The notes beneath the pieces are model-generated. The model was not told the origin of the DNA. It saw only the letters and a list, made by a program, of their open reading frames with translations, and searched no databases. 64,000 nt of DNA from Helicobacter suis HS1 (GTDB taxonomy: Bacteria > Campylobacterota > Campylobacteria > Campylobacterales > Helicobacteraceae). Shown here piece by piece: positions 19,643 to 30,673 of the stretch; position 1 is the stretch's first letter, and every line of letters begins with the position of its first letter. The translations under genes were made by a program, and so were the position numbers. Location of the stretch: positions 868,001 through 932,000 of the forward strand of contig NZ_AP026769.1 of NCBI RefSeq assembly GCF_026000295.1, in the 5' to 3' direction.

Positions 19643-20754
19643 ACATGCTCCTTGATAGCTTGTAAAATAAGTGAAGCGCTATGCCCCTCCCCAAAGGGAT
19701 GCATACTAGCAAAACTAAGTTTAGGTTGTTCTTTAAGACTTTGCATGGCTATCTGTATAATGCGCGCCTTGTCATGCCCAACTAATACTCCCGCCCCTTC
19801 CTCTATTAATACCTGATACTCACTCTGCTCGCGTAAAATTAAAACCGGTGTCTTACAAAAATACGCCTCTTTTTGTAACCCTCCACTATCTGTTAATACA
19901 AGGCGCGCATGTTTAAGCATATAAAGAGTTTCTAAATAACTTAGAGGTGGCAAAATATGGGTGTGTTTTAAAAAGAGATTGTATTTTTCTAAGGCCATAG
20001 CAGTTCTAGGGTGCAGAGCTAAAAATACCGGTATTTGTTGGGCTAATTCTTCTAAGGCGCTAATAATGGCGTGTAAACAATCTTGGTTATCAATATTGCT
20101 TGCTCTATGCAAAGTTGCAAAGAGAAAGTTTTTAGCCTCAAATCCTTGTGGAGGATGGGCATGGTTTTGATAAAACAATACATTATCTAACATCACATCT
20201 CCACTAAAATAGAGCTTTTGGTGTGGCTTTGGTTTAAAGGTATGATAGGCCTGTTTAGTGGGGCAAAAAAGGAGTGTACTTAGTTTGTCTGTAGCAATAC
20301 GGTTATATTCTTCGGGCATGTTAAAGTTATCACTTCTTAAACCCGCTTCAATGTGTATTAGCGGAATATTTAAAAAATGCGCGATCAAACTTCCAGCTAG
20401 AGTAGAATTAGTGTCCCCATAAACTAAAATAAAATCCGGGCGCTCTTGAGTACAAATTGTCTTGAGTTTAGCAAACATAAACCCTACATGCTCTAAACGG
20501 CTTAGGTGATTAGGGGCTTTTGGTAGGGTATGTGTGGGGCTATCTAGGTGTAATTCTTTGAAAAAATCCATGCTCATGTTAGCTTGGCTGTGCTGGTTAG
20601 TGTGGATATAAAACTCTTGGAGTTGGTAGGTGGCATGTGGACTATGGATATATGGATTTTGTTTAAGTGTAGCGCTTAAAGCCCTAGCCTTGATAAATTG
20701 CGGCCGCGCCCCTAAAATGGTGTAGAGTTTGACAAGCTTAATACTGGTAGACAA
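19606..20754 (-). CDS. UDP-N-acetylglucosamine 2-epimerase family, WbpI type
   Basis: About 382 aa, non-hydrolysing epimerase fold. It has YTILGARPQFIKA at the N-terminus, YGDTNSTLAG, HIEAGLRSDN, MPEEYNRIATDKLS, FATLHRASNID and the C-terminal LTDSGGLQKEAYF. In the WbpABDEI set this enzyme makes the last C2 epimerisation, giving UDP-ManNAc3NAcA; alternatively it could make UDP-ManNAc. No ATG precedes the core: the closest start is a TTG at 20754 (LSTSIKLVKLYTILG), inside the receptor 3' end. Longer upstream frames run through the receptor gene. It overlaps the next gene by 37 nt. First gene of the operon. Confidence 0.83.
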   Translation of the reverse strand: MSTSIKLVKLYTILGARPQFIKARALSATLKQNPYIHSPHATYQLQEFYIHTNQHSQANMSMDFFKELHLDSPTHTLPKAPNHLSRLEHVGFMFAKLKTICTQERPDFILVYGDTNSTLAGSLIAHFLNIPLIHIEAGLRSDNFNMPEEYNRIATDKLSTLLFCPTKQAYHTFKPKPHQKLYFSGDVMLDNVLFYQNHAHPPQGFEAKNFLFATLHRASNIDNQDCLHAIISALEELAQQIPVFLALHPRTAMALEKYNLFLKHTHILPPLSYLETLYMLKHARLVLTDSGGLQKEAYFCKTPVLILREQSEYQVLIEEGAGVLVGHDKARIIQIAMQSLKEQPKLSFASMHPFGEGHSASLILQAIKEHVCYLESLVLEDL

Positions 20755-23273
20755 TTTCAAAACGTGCGTTAAAGCCCGGTTCTGGTAAAGCCATGCGAAT
20801 CTGGCCATTTCTAGCAAGCATATCTCCATGCGGGGCATCAGCGCTTGCTTGCCAGACAGAGGTTTGGCTGACATATTGCTTATTTAAAATATTATTAAAG
20901 ACAGCGGATAAACGCAAACCATTAAAGCGTTTATAAGGCGGTGTCCAGTTGACATAGATATTATGCACACCATACCCGGGTTTATGAATAGGGATTAATC
21001 CATAACCCGGATAATAAATGCTGTAGCCGTTATAATACATATTCGTAACAAAGCGGCTTAGCCATGTGAGGCTTAAACCGGCATGTTTAAAGACATAGTC
21101 GGCTTTAAGAATGAAAACATTGCCATAGGTGGCGGCTAAAGCATAGGTATCGGCTAATAAATAGTATTTGCCCTTAACATTAGCCGTGGGCCAAGACCTA
21201 GCGATAGAAAAAGTACCTGTAAAGCCTTTGTATTTTACATTCCCACTCACTTCATACCCAAAAATAGCAATGGTTTGGGCTAGATTGCCAGTGAGATTTT
21301 TAGCCGTAGCATTGCCACCTCCATTTTTAGAAACATCTTGCCCGTAGGAATTAACAAAGTTATTAATCACCTGATAAAAGCCAGCGCCACGGACATTAAA
21401 ATAAGGGCTATTGTAGTCAAGATTAAATTCTGCATTCTGTCCGATAGCTGGTTTGAGATTCTTTTCATAAATCACACTTGGATCGCGCATTAAGACTCCA
21501 TCACCGGGTAATGCGCCCTTTGTAACATAGGCATAAGAGAGTTTTAAACCTAAGTTTTCAATGGGGTTATATAAAATAGTGGCACTAGGGCTAAAGCCAG
21601 AGGTAAAATGATTATCCCCATTTTTATCTTTTAATAAATAAATATCATAACGCGTACCCGCCCCTATGATGAGGTTTTTTAAGAAGTTGTAATTAGCCTG
21701 CACATACCCCCCGATGATATTGCCCACTCCATAGGAATTTTGGGGCAAATCACGATAAGCCGGATTAGCCACGCTCATGTTTTGGTTATACGCATCATCG
21801 GGGTCCATGTAGTAGTGGCGATAGGGTAGTCCTGGACCGGTTGGATCATTGGGGTTAATATTGCCCGGATACAAACCATTTTTTTGAGCTAAACCGGAGA
21901 AAGCGGTGAGGTTTTGATAAATCGCGCCGTATTCAAAGACATTTGCATAATCAGGGCTAATGGGGTGTTGGACTTTAACATTGACTCCAGAATTAATTAA
22001 GAAAATATCGCGTTGCAAAGTCCCTTCTGCATCGGCATTGCCTAAAGTCCAGTCATTAGCTTGCGGGTTTTGCGCATTAGGAGGAGTCATGTCATAGGCT
22101 TTATATTTTGGCACCATTTGTTGTCCATTTGTATCTGTACTAATATTATAACCCCCACCGGGTGCAGGAGTGATTGTACCTTTTTCACAACTACTAGGAT
22201 TAAGCGCGCACCATTGATTCACCTCTTGGATATAATAAGGGTTAGTGGGCTCATTTGAAGTAACTGCAAAGGGATTATTTACCGGTTTATAATTACCATT
22301 GCGCACATTTAAAAAGGTTGTTGCGGTGATGCGGGGTTTATTAAAATCGCTTCCGCCTTCATGGTTGTATTTAAAAGAAAGGTTGTGGTTGACATTGATC
22401 AAATAAGCCAGCTCTTTACCAAAATCAATTACAAAGGGAGCAGGCTGGGTACCCGGATCATTAGCCTTACTCCAAGCACTAGTGGCATTAGGGCGCAACA
22501 AACGAGTAGAGTCATAGCGCGTCATGTTATAACTCACGGCCAGACTGTCCTTTTCATTAAAATAGCCATTGATTTTAAATAAAATATTGTTTTGCTGGCT
22601 AGGGCTACCAATGACTTTATCACTTGCAGCTGGATCATCAATATCATAGGTAGGGTGGAAGAGATTTTTCATGGCGTGATTGCCATCGCGATAGTAAAAA
22701 ATTCTCTGATTTGTGTAATAACCTAAAATATCCCATTTATTAGCGCGATAAGCCGCAATAGTGTTAACGCGGTAGCCAAAATTAGTGTAAAAACTCACCG
22801 CAGCACTGCTCCCATAACTTTGCCCCTTGCGCAAAAAATCATTAGCCCCGATGGTTTCCATCGCCATTTTCCCGGCAATAGCTCCCGGTCCAGCTGAAGC
22901 ACTAGCCGCGCCTTTAATCACATCAATTTCTTTGAGCATTCCTGGATCAATAATGGTGTTGCTATCATGGTGAAATATATTCCCATTTTGTGCCGCCCCA
23001 TCAATGGTAACGCGCAATAAACGACTTTCCATGCCCCTTACATAGATTTTTTGTGCCATTAATCCCCCACCTGCCACATTCACATCTGCCCTTGTTCTAA
23101 ATAAATCATTAACCTGATTACTTTGTCGTTGTTGTAATTCTTTACGGTCAATTTTCATCTCATTATTATACTCAAAGGTGCGCTCGCCAAGAGTGGTTAC
23201 TTTACCTAGAGTCCGTGATTCCTCAGCCAAAAGCGCCCCAACCCCCACCACACCAAAAGCACAAATGGTACGC
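20738..23273 (-). CDS. TonB-dependent outer-membrane receptor, N-terminus overwritten
   Basis: About 845 residues survive. The signal-peptide tail (CAFGVVGVGALLAEES) is followed by a plug domain (RADVNVAGGGLMAQKIYVRGMESRLL, about 75-160) and a large beta-barrel ending NARFEIVYQY with the terminal aromatic. The plug and barrel resemble FecA/FrpB-type siderophore or haem receptors; the ligand cannot be read. The open frame runs to 23314, but 23274-23423 is hsdM sequence, so the initiation codon and first residues shown there are false. The 3' end overlaps the epimerase start. Confidence 0.86.
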
Positions 23274-23423
23274 CCCCATTCCGCAAGGAAGCACACAAAA
23301 AGCAAAAAGTCCAACTCATTGATGCAACTAGCTATTTTGAACCTATGGCAAAAAGCTTAGGGAAAAAGAGTAAGCGCCTTAGCCAAGAACACATTGATGC
23401 CATTTTTGAGCTTTTTTCTAAAC
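23274..23423 (+). pseudogene. hsdM fragment displaced upstream (aligned to 25896-26045)
   Basis: Reads KVQLIDATSYFEPMAKSLG then KKSKRLSQEHIDAIFELFSK, the conserved HsdM segment after the methylase core. 23322-23423 is identical to 25944-26045 (offset 2622). The first 48 nt have no second copy here because the matching stretch in hsdM has itself been overwritten with hsdR sequence. So this fragment preserves native hsdM text lost from the main gene. Confidence 0.85.
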
Positions 23424-23448
23424 CTGATTAAAGAAGGTAGGATTATCC

Positions 23449-24447
23449 ATGTTTAAGAGCAAGATTTTTACACCACATGCTAAAAAGAGTGCTAAATTAA
23501 TAAGTGGTGGGGTTTTTTTAGGTGTTTGTACCCTTAGTTTGTCGGCAGAAAATAGCGCGGCCTTTATTGGAGTGGGTTTAGAAGTGGGGCGGGCTAATAA
23601 AGAAGTTGTGGGGGAAAAAAATGGGCAATTATTCCAGGTCCCACAAGGCACGGTTGTACTGAGTGCATCTAAACCAGATGCTAACCAAGTTGGGGGGGAT
23701 CAATGCGTACAGGGAAATTGTAAGGCGGTGTGGTCTAGTGAGACTATGCTAAGTAGTAATGCTAATAATCCCGGGCGTAACCAACCCATGTTTGGGCTCA
23801 ATGTTTTAGCAGGCTACAAACAATTTTTTGGCAAAAAGAAGTGGTTTGGGTTGCGTTATTATGGCTTTTTTGACTATGGGCATAGTAATTTTTCTAATGC
23901 TACAGCTTCTAATCGCGTGAGTGTGTTTTATCTTAACGATGCTAAGGTGGATATGTACACCTATGGAGCAGGAATAGACATGCTTTTTAACATCATTAAT
24001 AAAACTAAGTTTGTCTTTGGTCTTTTTATAGGATCACAATTTGCGGGCAATTCTTGGACGAGTAATAAGGCAAATTATTTTAATCAAGGCTATGTGATTG
24101 GCACTGTCCCCGGAGAATGTGCTTATATTCCAGATAGTGATAATCCTTGTAATGGTTCTACTCCCACTACAGATATTGGCACGAGTGGAAATATTAACCC
24201 TGCTTCTTTAAAAACCACAGGCCCCCTAAAACACAGTATCAACAGTACGCATTTTCAATTTTTAGTCAATGTGGGTTTGCGCACCAATATCATCAAACAC
24301 CACGGGGTAGAATTTGGGATAAAAATCCCCACTTTGCCCAGTCTATACTACAAGGGAAGCGCTTGGAAGAGCAATAATCTTTACACGCTACAAGAAACTT
24401 TTAGACGGCAATATTCCATGTATTTGCGCTATATTTATAGCTTTTAG
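23449..24447 (+). CDS. Hop/Hof-family outer-membrane protein
   Basis: 332 aa, intact. Signal peptide with a basic start (MFKSKIFTPHAKK) and hydrophobic core (ISGGVFLGVCTLSLSA) cleaved before ENSAAFIG. Family landmarks are GLNVLAGYKQFFGKKKWFGLRYYGFFDYG, YGAGIDMLFNII, FGLFIGSQFAGNSW, FQFLVNVGLRTN and HHGVEFGIKIPT, with terminal YLRYIYSF. Two cysteine pairs suggest disulphide-closed extracellular loops. Likely a beta-barrel porin or adhesin; no ligand can be assigned. The upstream region has been overwritten to 23423, so its native promoter is uncertain. Confidence 0.88.
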   Translation: MFKSKIFTPHAKKSAKLISGGVFLGVCTLSLSAENSAAFIGVGLEVGRANKEVVGEKNGQLFQVPQGTVVLSASKPDANQVGGDQCVQGNCKAVWSSETMLSSNANNPGRNQPMFGLNVLAGYKQFFGKKKWFGLRYYGFFDYGHSNFSNATASNRVSVFYLNDAKVDMYTYGAGIDMLFNIINKTKFVFGLFIGSQFAGNSWTSNKANYFNQGYVIGTVPGECAYIPDSDNPCNGSTPTTDIGTSGNINPASLKTTGPLKHSINSTHFQFLVNVGLRTNIIKHHGVEFGIKIPTLPSLYYKGSAWKSNNLYTLQETFRRQYSMYLRYIYSF

Positions 24448-24972
24448 TTAGACAAGTACACAAAAGTACACCAGCGCTAAAAGCGCAAAACTACAGCGGT
24501 TTTAGATAAAACTCTTAGATTTTTGCGATGATTTCTTAAAAAGTTAGCCCTCTAAACTCTTTAAGGGGTTTTCCCATATCCTTTAAAATACAAACCACAC
24601 AAAATACAGGAGCTAAAAATATTTTTAGCAGATAGGCGCTTTAAACTTATGTTAAAATGCGCAAGATTTTGATATTTTTATTTTTTCACAAGGGGGAGAA
24701 TATGGACGGAGTGCAGTTTCAGCCCATTATCAATTTTATTTGGGACATCGCTAACTTGCTTAGAGATCACTACAAAAGGGGCAAGTATAGAGATGTGATT
24801 TTACCAATGACGGTCATTAGGCGCTTAGATGCAATCTTAGAGCCCACAAAACAAAAGGTGCTAGCAAAATATAAAGAATGTAAAGAGAAAGGGCTTTTAG
24901 AAAAAGGAATTGAAGCGCCACTTTTATGTGATGCAAGTAAACAAAAATCTACATTTAATGCAATATTACGCT

Positions 24973-25355
24973 TCGCTGTTTGCTTCTAAAGCACTTCAGC
25001 AGAGTTTAGGTCAATATGCTTACGGCATTATGAAAATCAGAGAAAGTATAGACTTTATGAGCTTTAAACAGATGCTTTTGCCAGTCCCTCCCCTAAAAGA
25101 ACAACACGCTATAGCCGCCTTTTTAGATCACAGGCTAGCCAAGCTAGATACTTTGATTACTAAATTACAAACACAAATACAAGACTTAAAAGATTATAAA
25201 AGCGCGCTTATTAGTGAGGCTGTTTTAGGCCAAATCCCTCTAAAGGCAAAGCATGCAAAGATACAATGAAAAATCCTTTGAAGACTTAATAGAGAAGCAT
25301 TTACTCCAAAGTAAATACATTAAAGGTAACCCCAAAGACTATGATAAAGCGCTTT
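24973..25355 (+). repeat. copy of hsdS 3' end and hsdR start (source 27591-27973)
   Basis: 383 nt at offset 2618 inside hsdM. It keeps the hsdS text …KEQHAIAAFLDHRLAKLDT that is overwritten in the source at 27724-27769, so the copy is more faithful than its source. It includes a second copy of the hsdR start. Confidence 0.9.
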
Positions 25356-25557
25356 ATGATAATGCTTGTGGGAGTGGCGGGATGCTCACCGAGTCTAAAG
25401 CCTTTATTAAGAATTTGCAACCAACAGCTGAGATTAATTTATATGGACAAGAGGTTAACCCTGAAACTTATGCAATCTGTAAGGCAGATATGCTAATTAA
25501 GGGGGAAAACCCAGAGAATATTAAATTTGGCTCAACCTTGAGTGATGATCAGTTTAA

Positions 25558-25592
25558 ACAAACCCCCTAACCAAAAAAATCCAGATACTTGG
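25558..25592 (+). repeat. 35-nt hsdR copy (source 28175-28209)
   Basis: Offset 2617. It removes the expected catalytic NPP motif of hsdM just before FGKSYGNE. A stop is created in the hsdM frame. Confidence 0.85.
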
Positions 25593-25817
25593 CCTTTGGT
25601 AAGAGTTATGGGAATGAGCAAGAGAAATGTAAAAATGATTCGCGCTTTGCAGTGGGGCTTACAGGGGTTGGTGATGGGCAAATGATGTTTTTACTCAATA
25701 TGATTAGTAAGATGAAAGACACCCCTTTAGGCTCGCGCATTGCCTCTATACACAATGGGAGCGCGCTATTTAACAGCGATAGCGGGCAGGTGGCTATTAG
25801 AAGCCATATTATCACAA

Positions 25818-25938
25818 GCCCTAGATAATGGGTTATCATATATGAGCACTAAACTAGAGGGGGCTAAGACACACTTTAGCCCCTTTAATAGAGGGCTAAA
25901 TGACGGGAGTGGGGAACTTGATAGAGAATGTGGCGCGG
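25818..25938 (+). repeat. hsdR copy (source 28435-28555)
   Basis: Offset 2617. Identical except for an 8-nt block at 25831-25838. It encodes YMSTKLEGAKTHFSPFNRGL of hsdR within hsdM. Confidence 0.88.
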
Positions 25939-26067
25939 CATATATGCAACTAGCTATTTTGAACCTATGGCAAAAAGCTTAGGGAAAAAGAGTAAGCGCC
26001 TTAGCCAAGAACACATTGATGCCATTTTTGAGCTTTTTTCTAAACAGATAAAAGGCCCGCAAGCGGT

Positions 26068-26332
26068 ATACCACCAGTTAGATGTGGTGAGGAAGTTATG
26101 CCAGATTGTGCAAAAAGAGGGTGTGGGAGGGCGCTATTTAATCCAGCATAGCGCAGGCAGTGGTAAGAGTAATTCTATTGCATGGCTAGCCTGTGCTTTG
26201 GTGGGTTTAAGTAAACAAGAAAAGGTGATTTTTGATAGTGTATTAGTGATCACCGATCGCATCATCTTAGATCGCCAATTACAAGACATAATTGAAGCCT
26301 TTTGCCCTATTAAAGGGGTTGTAGGGGCTATC
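26068..26332 (+). repeat. hsdR helicase-domain copy (source 28686-28950)
   Basis: Offset 2618. It places the hsdR Walker A segment (QHSAGSGKSNSIAW) into hsdM and creates a false methylase-helicase fusion ORF. Confidence 0.9.
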
Positions 26333-26937
26333 GAAGAGAAAATCCCGCTTAAAGAGGATAAAGACACTTATTTTTTAGAGCTTTTAGAGCAAATTAGGCC
26401 CCAGATAGGCTTTATTAAGGGCCAAAGCATTAAAGTGGGGTATGAAATCTTGTTTAACCAACACTTTTATCGCCCCACAGAGGCTAAAAGCGCGCGTACT
26501 ATCCAACAAGAAATTAGAGAGCTAGAGGGGGAAATCCAAGAACTTTTAGATGAGATTTTGGCATGAAGGGGTTTAAAAAGATTAAAGGGTTAGGTCAAAT
26601 CCCGGTGCATTCTAAAAAGTTGGTGGATTTATTTAAAGTTAGAAATGGCTACACCCCCTCTACAAAGAGTCGCGCCTTTTGGTGTGGTTTAAAGGGGGGT
26701 TCAAAGTGAAATGGGTGAGATTGGGGGAGATATTAAGCTTAGAGTATGGGGATAGTTTACCCGAATATAAAAGAATAACAGGAAAATATCCTATAATGGG
26801 ATCTAACGGAGTTGTAGGTTACCACAACACTTTTTTAATCAGGAGTCCTGCCATTATTGTTGGGCGTAAAGGCTCAGCGGGAAAAGTGAATTACATAGAT
26901 CAGGATTGTTACCCCATAGATACAACTTATTTTGTCC

Positions 26938-26977
26938 GCGGGCTAAGGCTATGGTGATTACAGATTCACGCAAGAGT
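26938..26977 (+). repeat. 40-nt hsdR copy in hsdS (source 29553-29592)
   Basis: Offset 2615; identical. It breaks the first recognition domain. Confidence 0.85.
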
Positions 26978-27519
26978 TCTTACTAATCTGCAGTTGGAAC
27001 ATCTAAAGACGGGTGGAGGAGTTCCCGGATTAAATCGTGAACATGTGTATCAAATTCTTATCCCCCTCCCCCCTTTAAAAGAACAACATGCTATCGCTAC
27101 TTTTTTAGATCATAAATGCGCTAAAATTGTAGCGTGCATTGCTAAAAAGACGCGTATGCTTGCTCTTTTAAAGGAATATAAACAGGCCTTAATCTCAAAA
27201 ATAACCACTAAGGGGCTAAACCCACAAGAGCTTAAGCAACCGAGCGGGGTAGCGTGGCTTGGAGATATTCCGGGGGATTGGACCCAGATAAAAAAGGGGA
27301 GAATTTTTAAAATTAGGGATGAGATTAACAAGGACAGAGCCATTACTTTAATTTTATCTTTGGTTAAGGATATTGGCGTTTTACCCTATTCAGAAAAAGG
27401 GAATATTGGAAATAAAGCCAAAGCGGATTTATCGCAATATCAAGTTGTGAGGTCTGGGGATTTAGTTCTTAATAAAATGAACGCTGTTATTGGCTCTCTA
27501 GGTGTTTCAAATTTGTTGA

Positions 27520-27590
27520 GATGCAATGGTATAACGCTACAGCGCCTTAGAGAAGGACTTACAACAAGAGTTTTATAGCAAAGCAAAAGC
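27520..27590 (+). repeat. 71-nt hsdR copy in hsdS (source 30131-30201)
   Basis: Offset 2611 with one mismatch (position 27532). It breaks the second recognition domain and adds a stop. Confidence 0.85.
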
Positions 27591-27723
27591 TCGCTGTTTG
27601 CTTCTAAAGCACTTCAGCAGAGTTTAGGTCAATATGCTTACGGCATTATGAAAATCAGAGAAAGTATAGACTTTATGAGCTTTAAACAGATGCTTTTGCC
27701 AGTCCCTCCCCTAAAAGAACAAC

Positions 27724-27769
27724 GTAGTGGCGCTTAAGCAATATCGTTTAGAAAAAGAACAAGAGGCTA
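27724..27769 (+). repeat. 46-nt hsdR copy in hsdS (source 30335-30380)
   Basis: Offset 2611. It replaces exactly 46 nt of the hsdS C-terminal region. The alignment with 24973-25355 resumes at the same offset (2618) on its far side, so this is length-preserving overwriting. Confidence 0.88.
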
Positions 27770-27870
27770 TTTGATTACTAAATTACAAAACAAAATACAA
27801 GACTTAAAAGATTATAAAAGCGCGCTTATTAGTGAGGCTGTTTTAGGCCAAATCCCTCTAAAGGCAAAGC

Positions 27871-30673
27871 ATGCAAAGATACAATGAAAAATCCTTTGAA
27901 GACTTAATAGAGAAGCATTTACTCCAAAGTAAATACATTAAAGGTAACCCCAAAGACTATGATAAAGCGCTTTGTTTAGACACTAATTTGTTATGGGAGT
28001 TTTTAAAAACCACCCAGCCTAAACAAATAGAGGAATTACAAAAACGCCAAAGAGGTACGGATTTACAAAAAAACTTCTTTGAGCGTTTAAAGAGCCAAAT
28101 AGAAAAAGAGGGTTTGCTTAAGATTTTAAAAGAGGGGGTGGAGGTTTTAGGCGTGTTTTTTAAACTTGCCTATGACAAACCCCCTAACCAAAAAAATCCA
28201 GATACTTGGAAAAACTACCAAAGTAATCTTTTTTCTGTAGTGCGCCAGTTACACTATAGCACTAAAAATAACAACTCTTTAGACATGGTGATCTTTTTAA
28301 ATGGTTTGCCACTCTTTAGCTTTGAGCTTAAAAATAAATTAAGCGGGCAAAGCGTGGTGGATGCAATAGAGCAGTATAAAAAAGATCGCAGCCCGCATGA
28401 AAGCCTATTTACACACCACACCCTCGCGCATTTTGCCCTAGATAATGATTTAGTGTATATGAGCACTAAACTAGAGGGGGCTAAGACACACTTTAGCCCC
28501 TTTAATAGAGGGCTAAATGACGGGAGTGGGGAACTTGATAGAGAATGTGGCGCGGGTAATCCAGCCACAGATAGCATAAAAACAGCTTATTTATGGGAAA
28601 AAATCTTACAAAAGGATAGTTTATTACATTTAATCTTACAGATGATCAAACCGGGGGGTAAATCAAATACTGTGATCTTTGCTAGATACCACCAGTTAGA
28701 TGTGGTGAGGAAGTTATGCCAGATTGTGCAAAAAGAGGGTGTGGGAGGGCGCTATTTAATCCAGCATAGCGCAGGCAGTGGTAAGAGTAATTCTATTGCA
28801 TGGCTAGCCTGTGCTTTGGTGGGTTTAAGTAAACAAGAAAAGGTGATTTTTGATAGTGTATTAGTGATCACCGATCGCATCATCTTAGATCGCCAATTAC
28901 AAGACATAATTGAAGCCTTTTGCCCTATTAAAGGGGTTGTAGGGGCTATCACAAAAGGGAGTAGACAACTTAAAGAGGCCATATCTGAGGGCAAGAAGAT
29001 CATCATTAGCACGATTCAAAAATTCCCCTATATCTTAGAGGATATCCCTTCCATGCGTGATAAAAAATTTGCCATTATCATAGATGAGGCGCATTCCTCT
29101 CAAGGGGGTAAGTACGCCCAAGACCTTGCTAAGACCACAGGGAAAGACCAGGAGAACCAACAAGAAGACTTAGAGACATTTTTAAACAAGGCTATTCAAG
29201 CTAAGAAATTCCAACCAAACGCTTCTTATTTTGCCTTTAGCGCCACGCCTAAGCCTGAAACTTTAGAGCTTTTTGGCATGCAAACAAGTCAAGGGAAGTT
29301 TATCCCCTTTCATCTATATTCTATGAAACAAGCCATTGAAGAGGGATTTATTTTAGATGTACTTGCCCACTACATTACTTATAAAGATTATGCTAAAGTT
29401 ATGTCTACAATCCTAAATGATCCACACTATGAAAAAAACCTAGCTCTTAAAAAACTTAAGCGTTATATTAGAGATCACCCCAAAAGCATTCAGGCTAAAA
29501 CAGAGGTAATGCTTAATCATTTTTATAGCTATGTGCACACCCAAATTAAGGGGCGGGCTAAGGCTATGGTGATTACAGATTCACGCAAGAGTGCCCTTGA
29601 ATATTTTAAAGCTTTTCAAGCACAACTAAAGCAAGAAGGATACCCGCATAAGGCCTTAGTGGCCTTTTCAGGGGAGATTAACTTAAAAGGAAAAACTTAT
29701 AGCGAAGCTAGCTTAAATCACATGCCAGAAACATACACACCTAAAGCCTTTGAAAAGGATGATTATCGCTTTTTAATTGTGGCAGATAAATACCAAACCG
29801 GTTTTGATCAACCCTTGTTACACACGATGTATGTAGATAAAGTCTTAAGCGGTGTGGCTTGCGTACAAACCCTCTCGCGTTTAAACCGCACACACCCAGA
29901 TAAAAAAAAACACTTGTATTTTAGATTTTGTTAATAACGCTCAAGAGATTATTAAAGCCTTTGAACCTTACTACAAACAAAACTCTTTAGAAGGACCTAG
30001 CGATCTTAATAAGCCCTTTGATCTCAAAACACACTTAAATAATTATGAGGTATACACCCAAGAAGAAGTAGAAGCTTTTAATTTAGCCCTCTTTAACAAT
30101 GCCCACTTATTTCAAATCCATGTCATGTTAGATGCAATGGTACAACGCTACAGCGCCTTAGAGAAGGACTTACAACAAGAGTTTTATAGCAAAGCAAAAG
30201 CCTATATCAAAGGATACGAGTTTTTGGTACAAATTTTGCCCTTTGAAGACATCTCTTTAGAAAAACTCTTTAGATTGCTTGTAGAACTCATTAAAAAACT
30301 ACCAAGAGATAAAAATCCAGAGGATATTACTAAAGTAGTGGCGCTTAAGCAATATCGTTTAGAAAAAGAACAAGAGGCTAAACTAACACTCACAGGCCAA
30401 ACAGAGCTAAAGCCCTTTCAAGCAGATAGTACAAAAGCGCCACAAACCCACTTAGAAAAGCTTTCAGAAATTTTAGATACTTTCCATAGAGATCAAGGAA
30501 TTATGTTAGATGAGAATGCCAAACAAGCTAAAGCTAAAACCATAAATAACATCCTAGATAACATGTATTCAAATCCAAATTTCGTAGAAAATTTCAGGCA
30601 CGCTGATTTACAAAATAAACTGACTTCTTTTAAAAACAAGCTTGAAGAGCAACTCCCTTACTTGTTTAACAAT
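27871..30673 (+). pseudogene. hsdR: type I restriction endonuclease subunit, single frameshift
   Basis: ATP-dependent translocase/nuclease subunit. N-terminal nuclease domain (about 30-180: DMVIFLNGLPLFSFELKN with the nuclease ExK-like SFELKN), Walker A QHSAGSGKSN near residue 297, DEAH-box IIIDEAHSSQGG near 403, SATPKPETL near 452, and LSRLNRTHPDKKK near 675. The frame then breaks at an A9 run (29912-29920). With eight A it would continue NTCILDFVNNAQEIIKAF and end in a helical C-terminal domain (MLDAMVQRYSALEKDL…). So it is one gene of about 930 residues with one extra A: a sequencing error or a phase-variable tract. The 3' end runs into the ppsA copy at 30674. Confidence 0.87.

Larger units (their letters stand above)
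24702..26566 (+). pseudogene. hsdM: type I restriction-modification methylase subunit, mosaic
   Basis: N6-adenine methylase subunit. Native parts are an N-terminus MDGVQFQPIINFIWDIANLL with an AGGGGGAGA site; the SAM motif YDNACGSGGMLTE (from about 25356); FGKSYGNEQEKCKND (from 25593); SRIASIHNGSALFNSDSGQ; and a C-terminus (IGFIKGQSIKVGYEI, IRELEGEIQELLDEILA) ending in an ATGA overlap with hsdS. Four blocks are replaced by hsdS/hsdR sequence from 2617-2618 nt downstream (24973-25355, 25558-25592, 25818-25938, 26068-26332), removing the target-base NPP(F/Y) motif. The natural gene is probably complete. Confidence 0.85.
26563..27887 (+). pseudogene. hsdS: type I specificity subunit, mosaic
   Basis: DNA-recognition subunit. 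The start overlaps the hsdM stop (ATGA). Visible parts: N-terminal KLVDLFKVRNGYTPS; first recognition domain (KWVRLGEILSLEYGDSLPEY, PIMGSNGVVGYHNTF, AIIVGRKGSAGKVNY); central conserved helix (IPLPPLKEQHAIATFLDHK, LLKEYKQALISKITTKG); second recognition domain (LGDIPGDWTQIKKG…); C-terminal helix (VPPLKEQ… DYKSALISEAVLGQI). A frame break near 26690 follows a G6 run. Copies of hsdR sit at 26938-26977, 27520-27590 and 27724-27769. The 3' end overlaps hsdR by 17 nt. Recognition specificity cannot be read. Confidence 0.82.

Noticed and set aside
25928-26566. Methylase-helicase fusion protein in the type I locus
   Set aside because: The helicase part is a copy of hsdR 28686-28950 at offset 2618.
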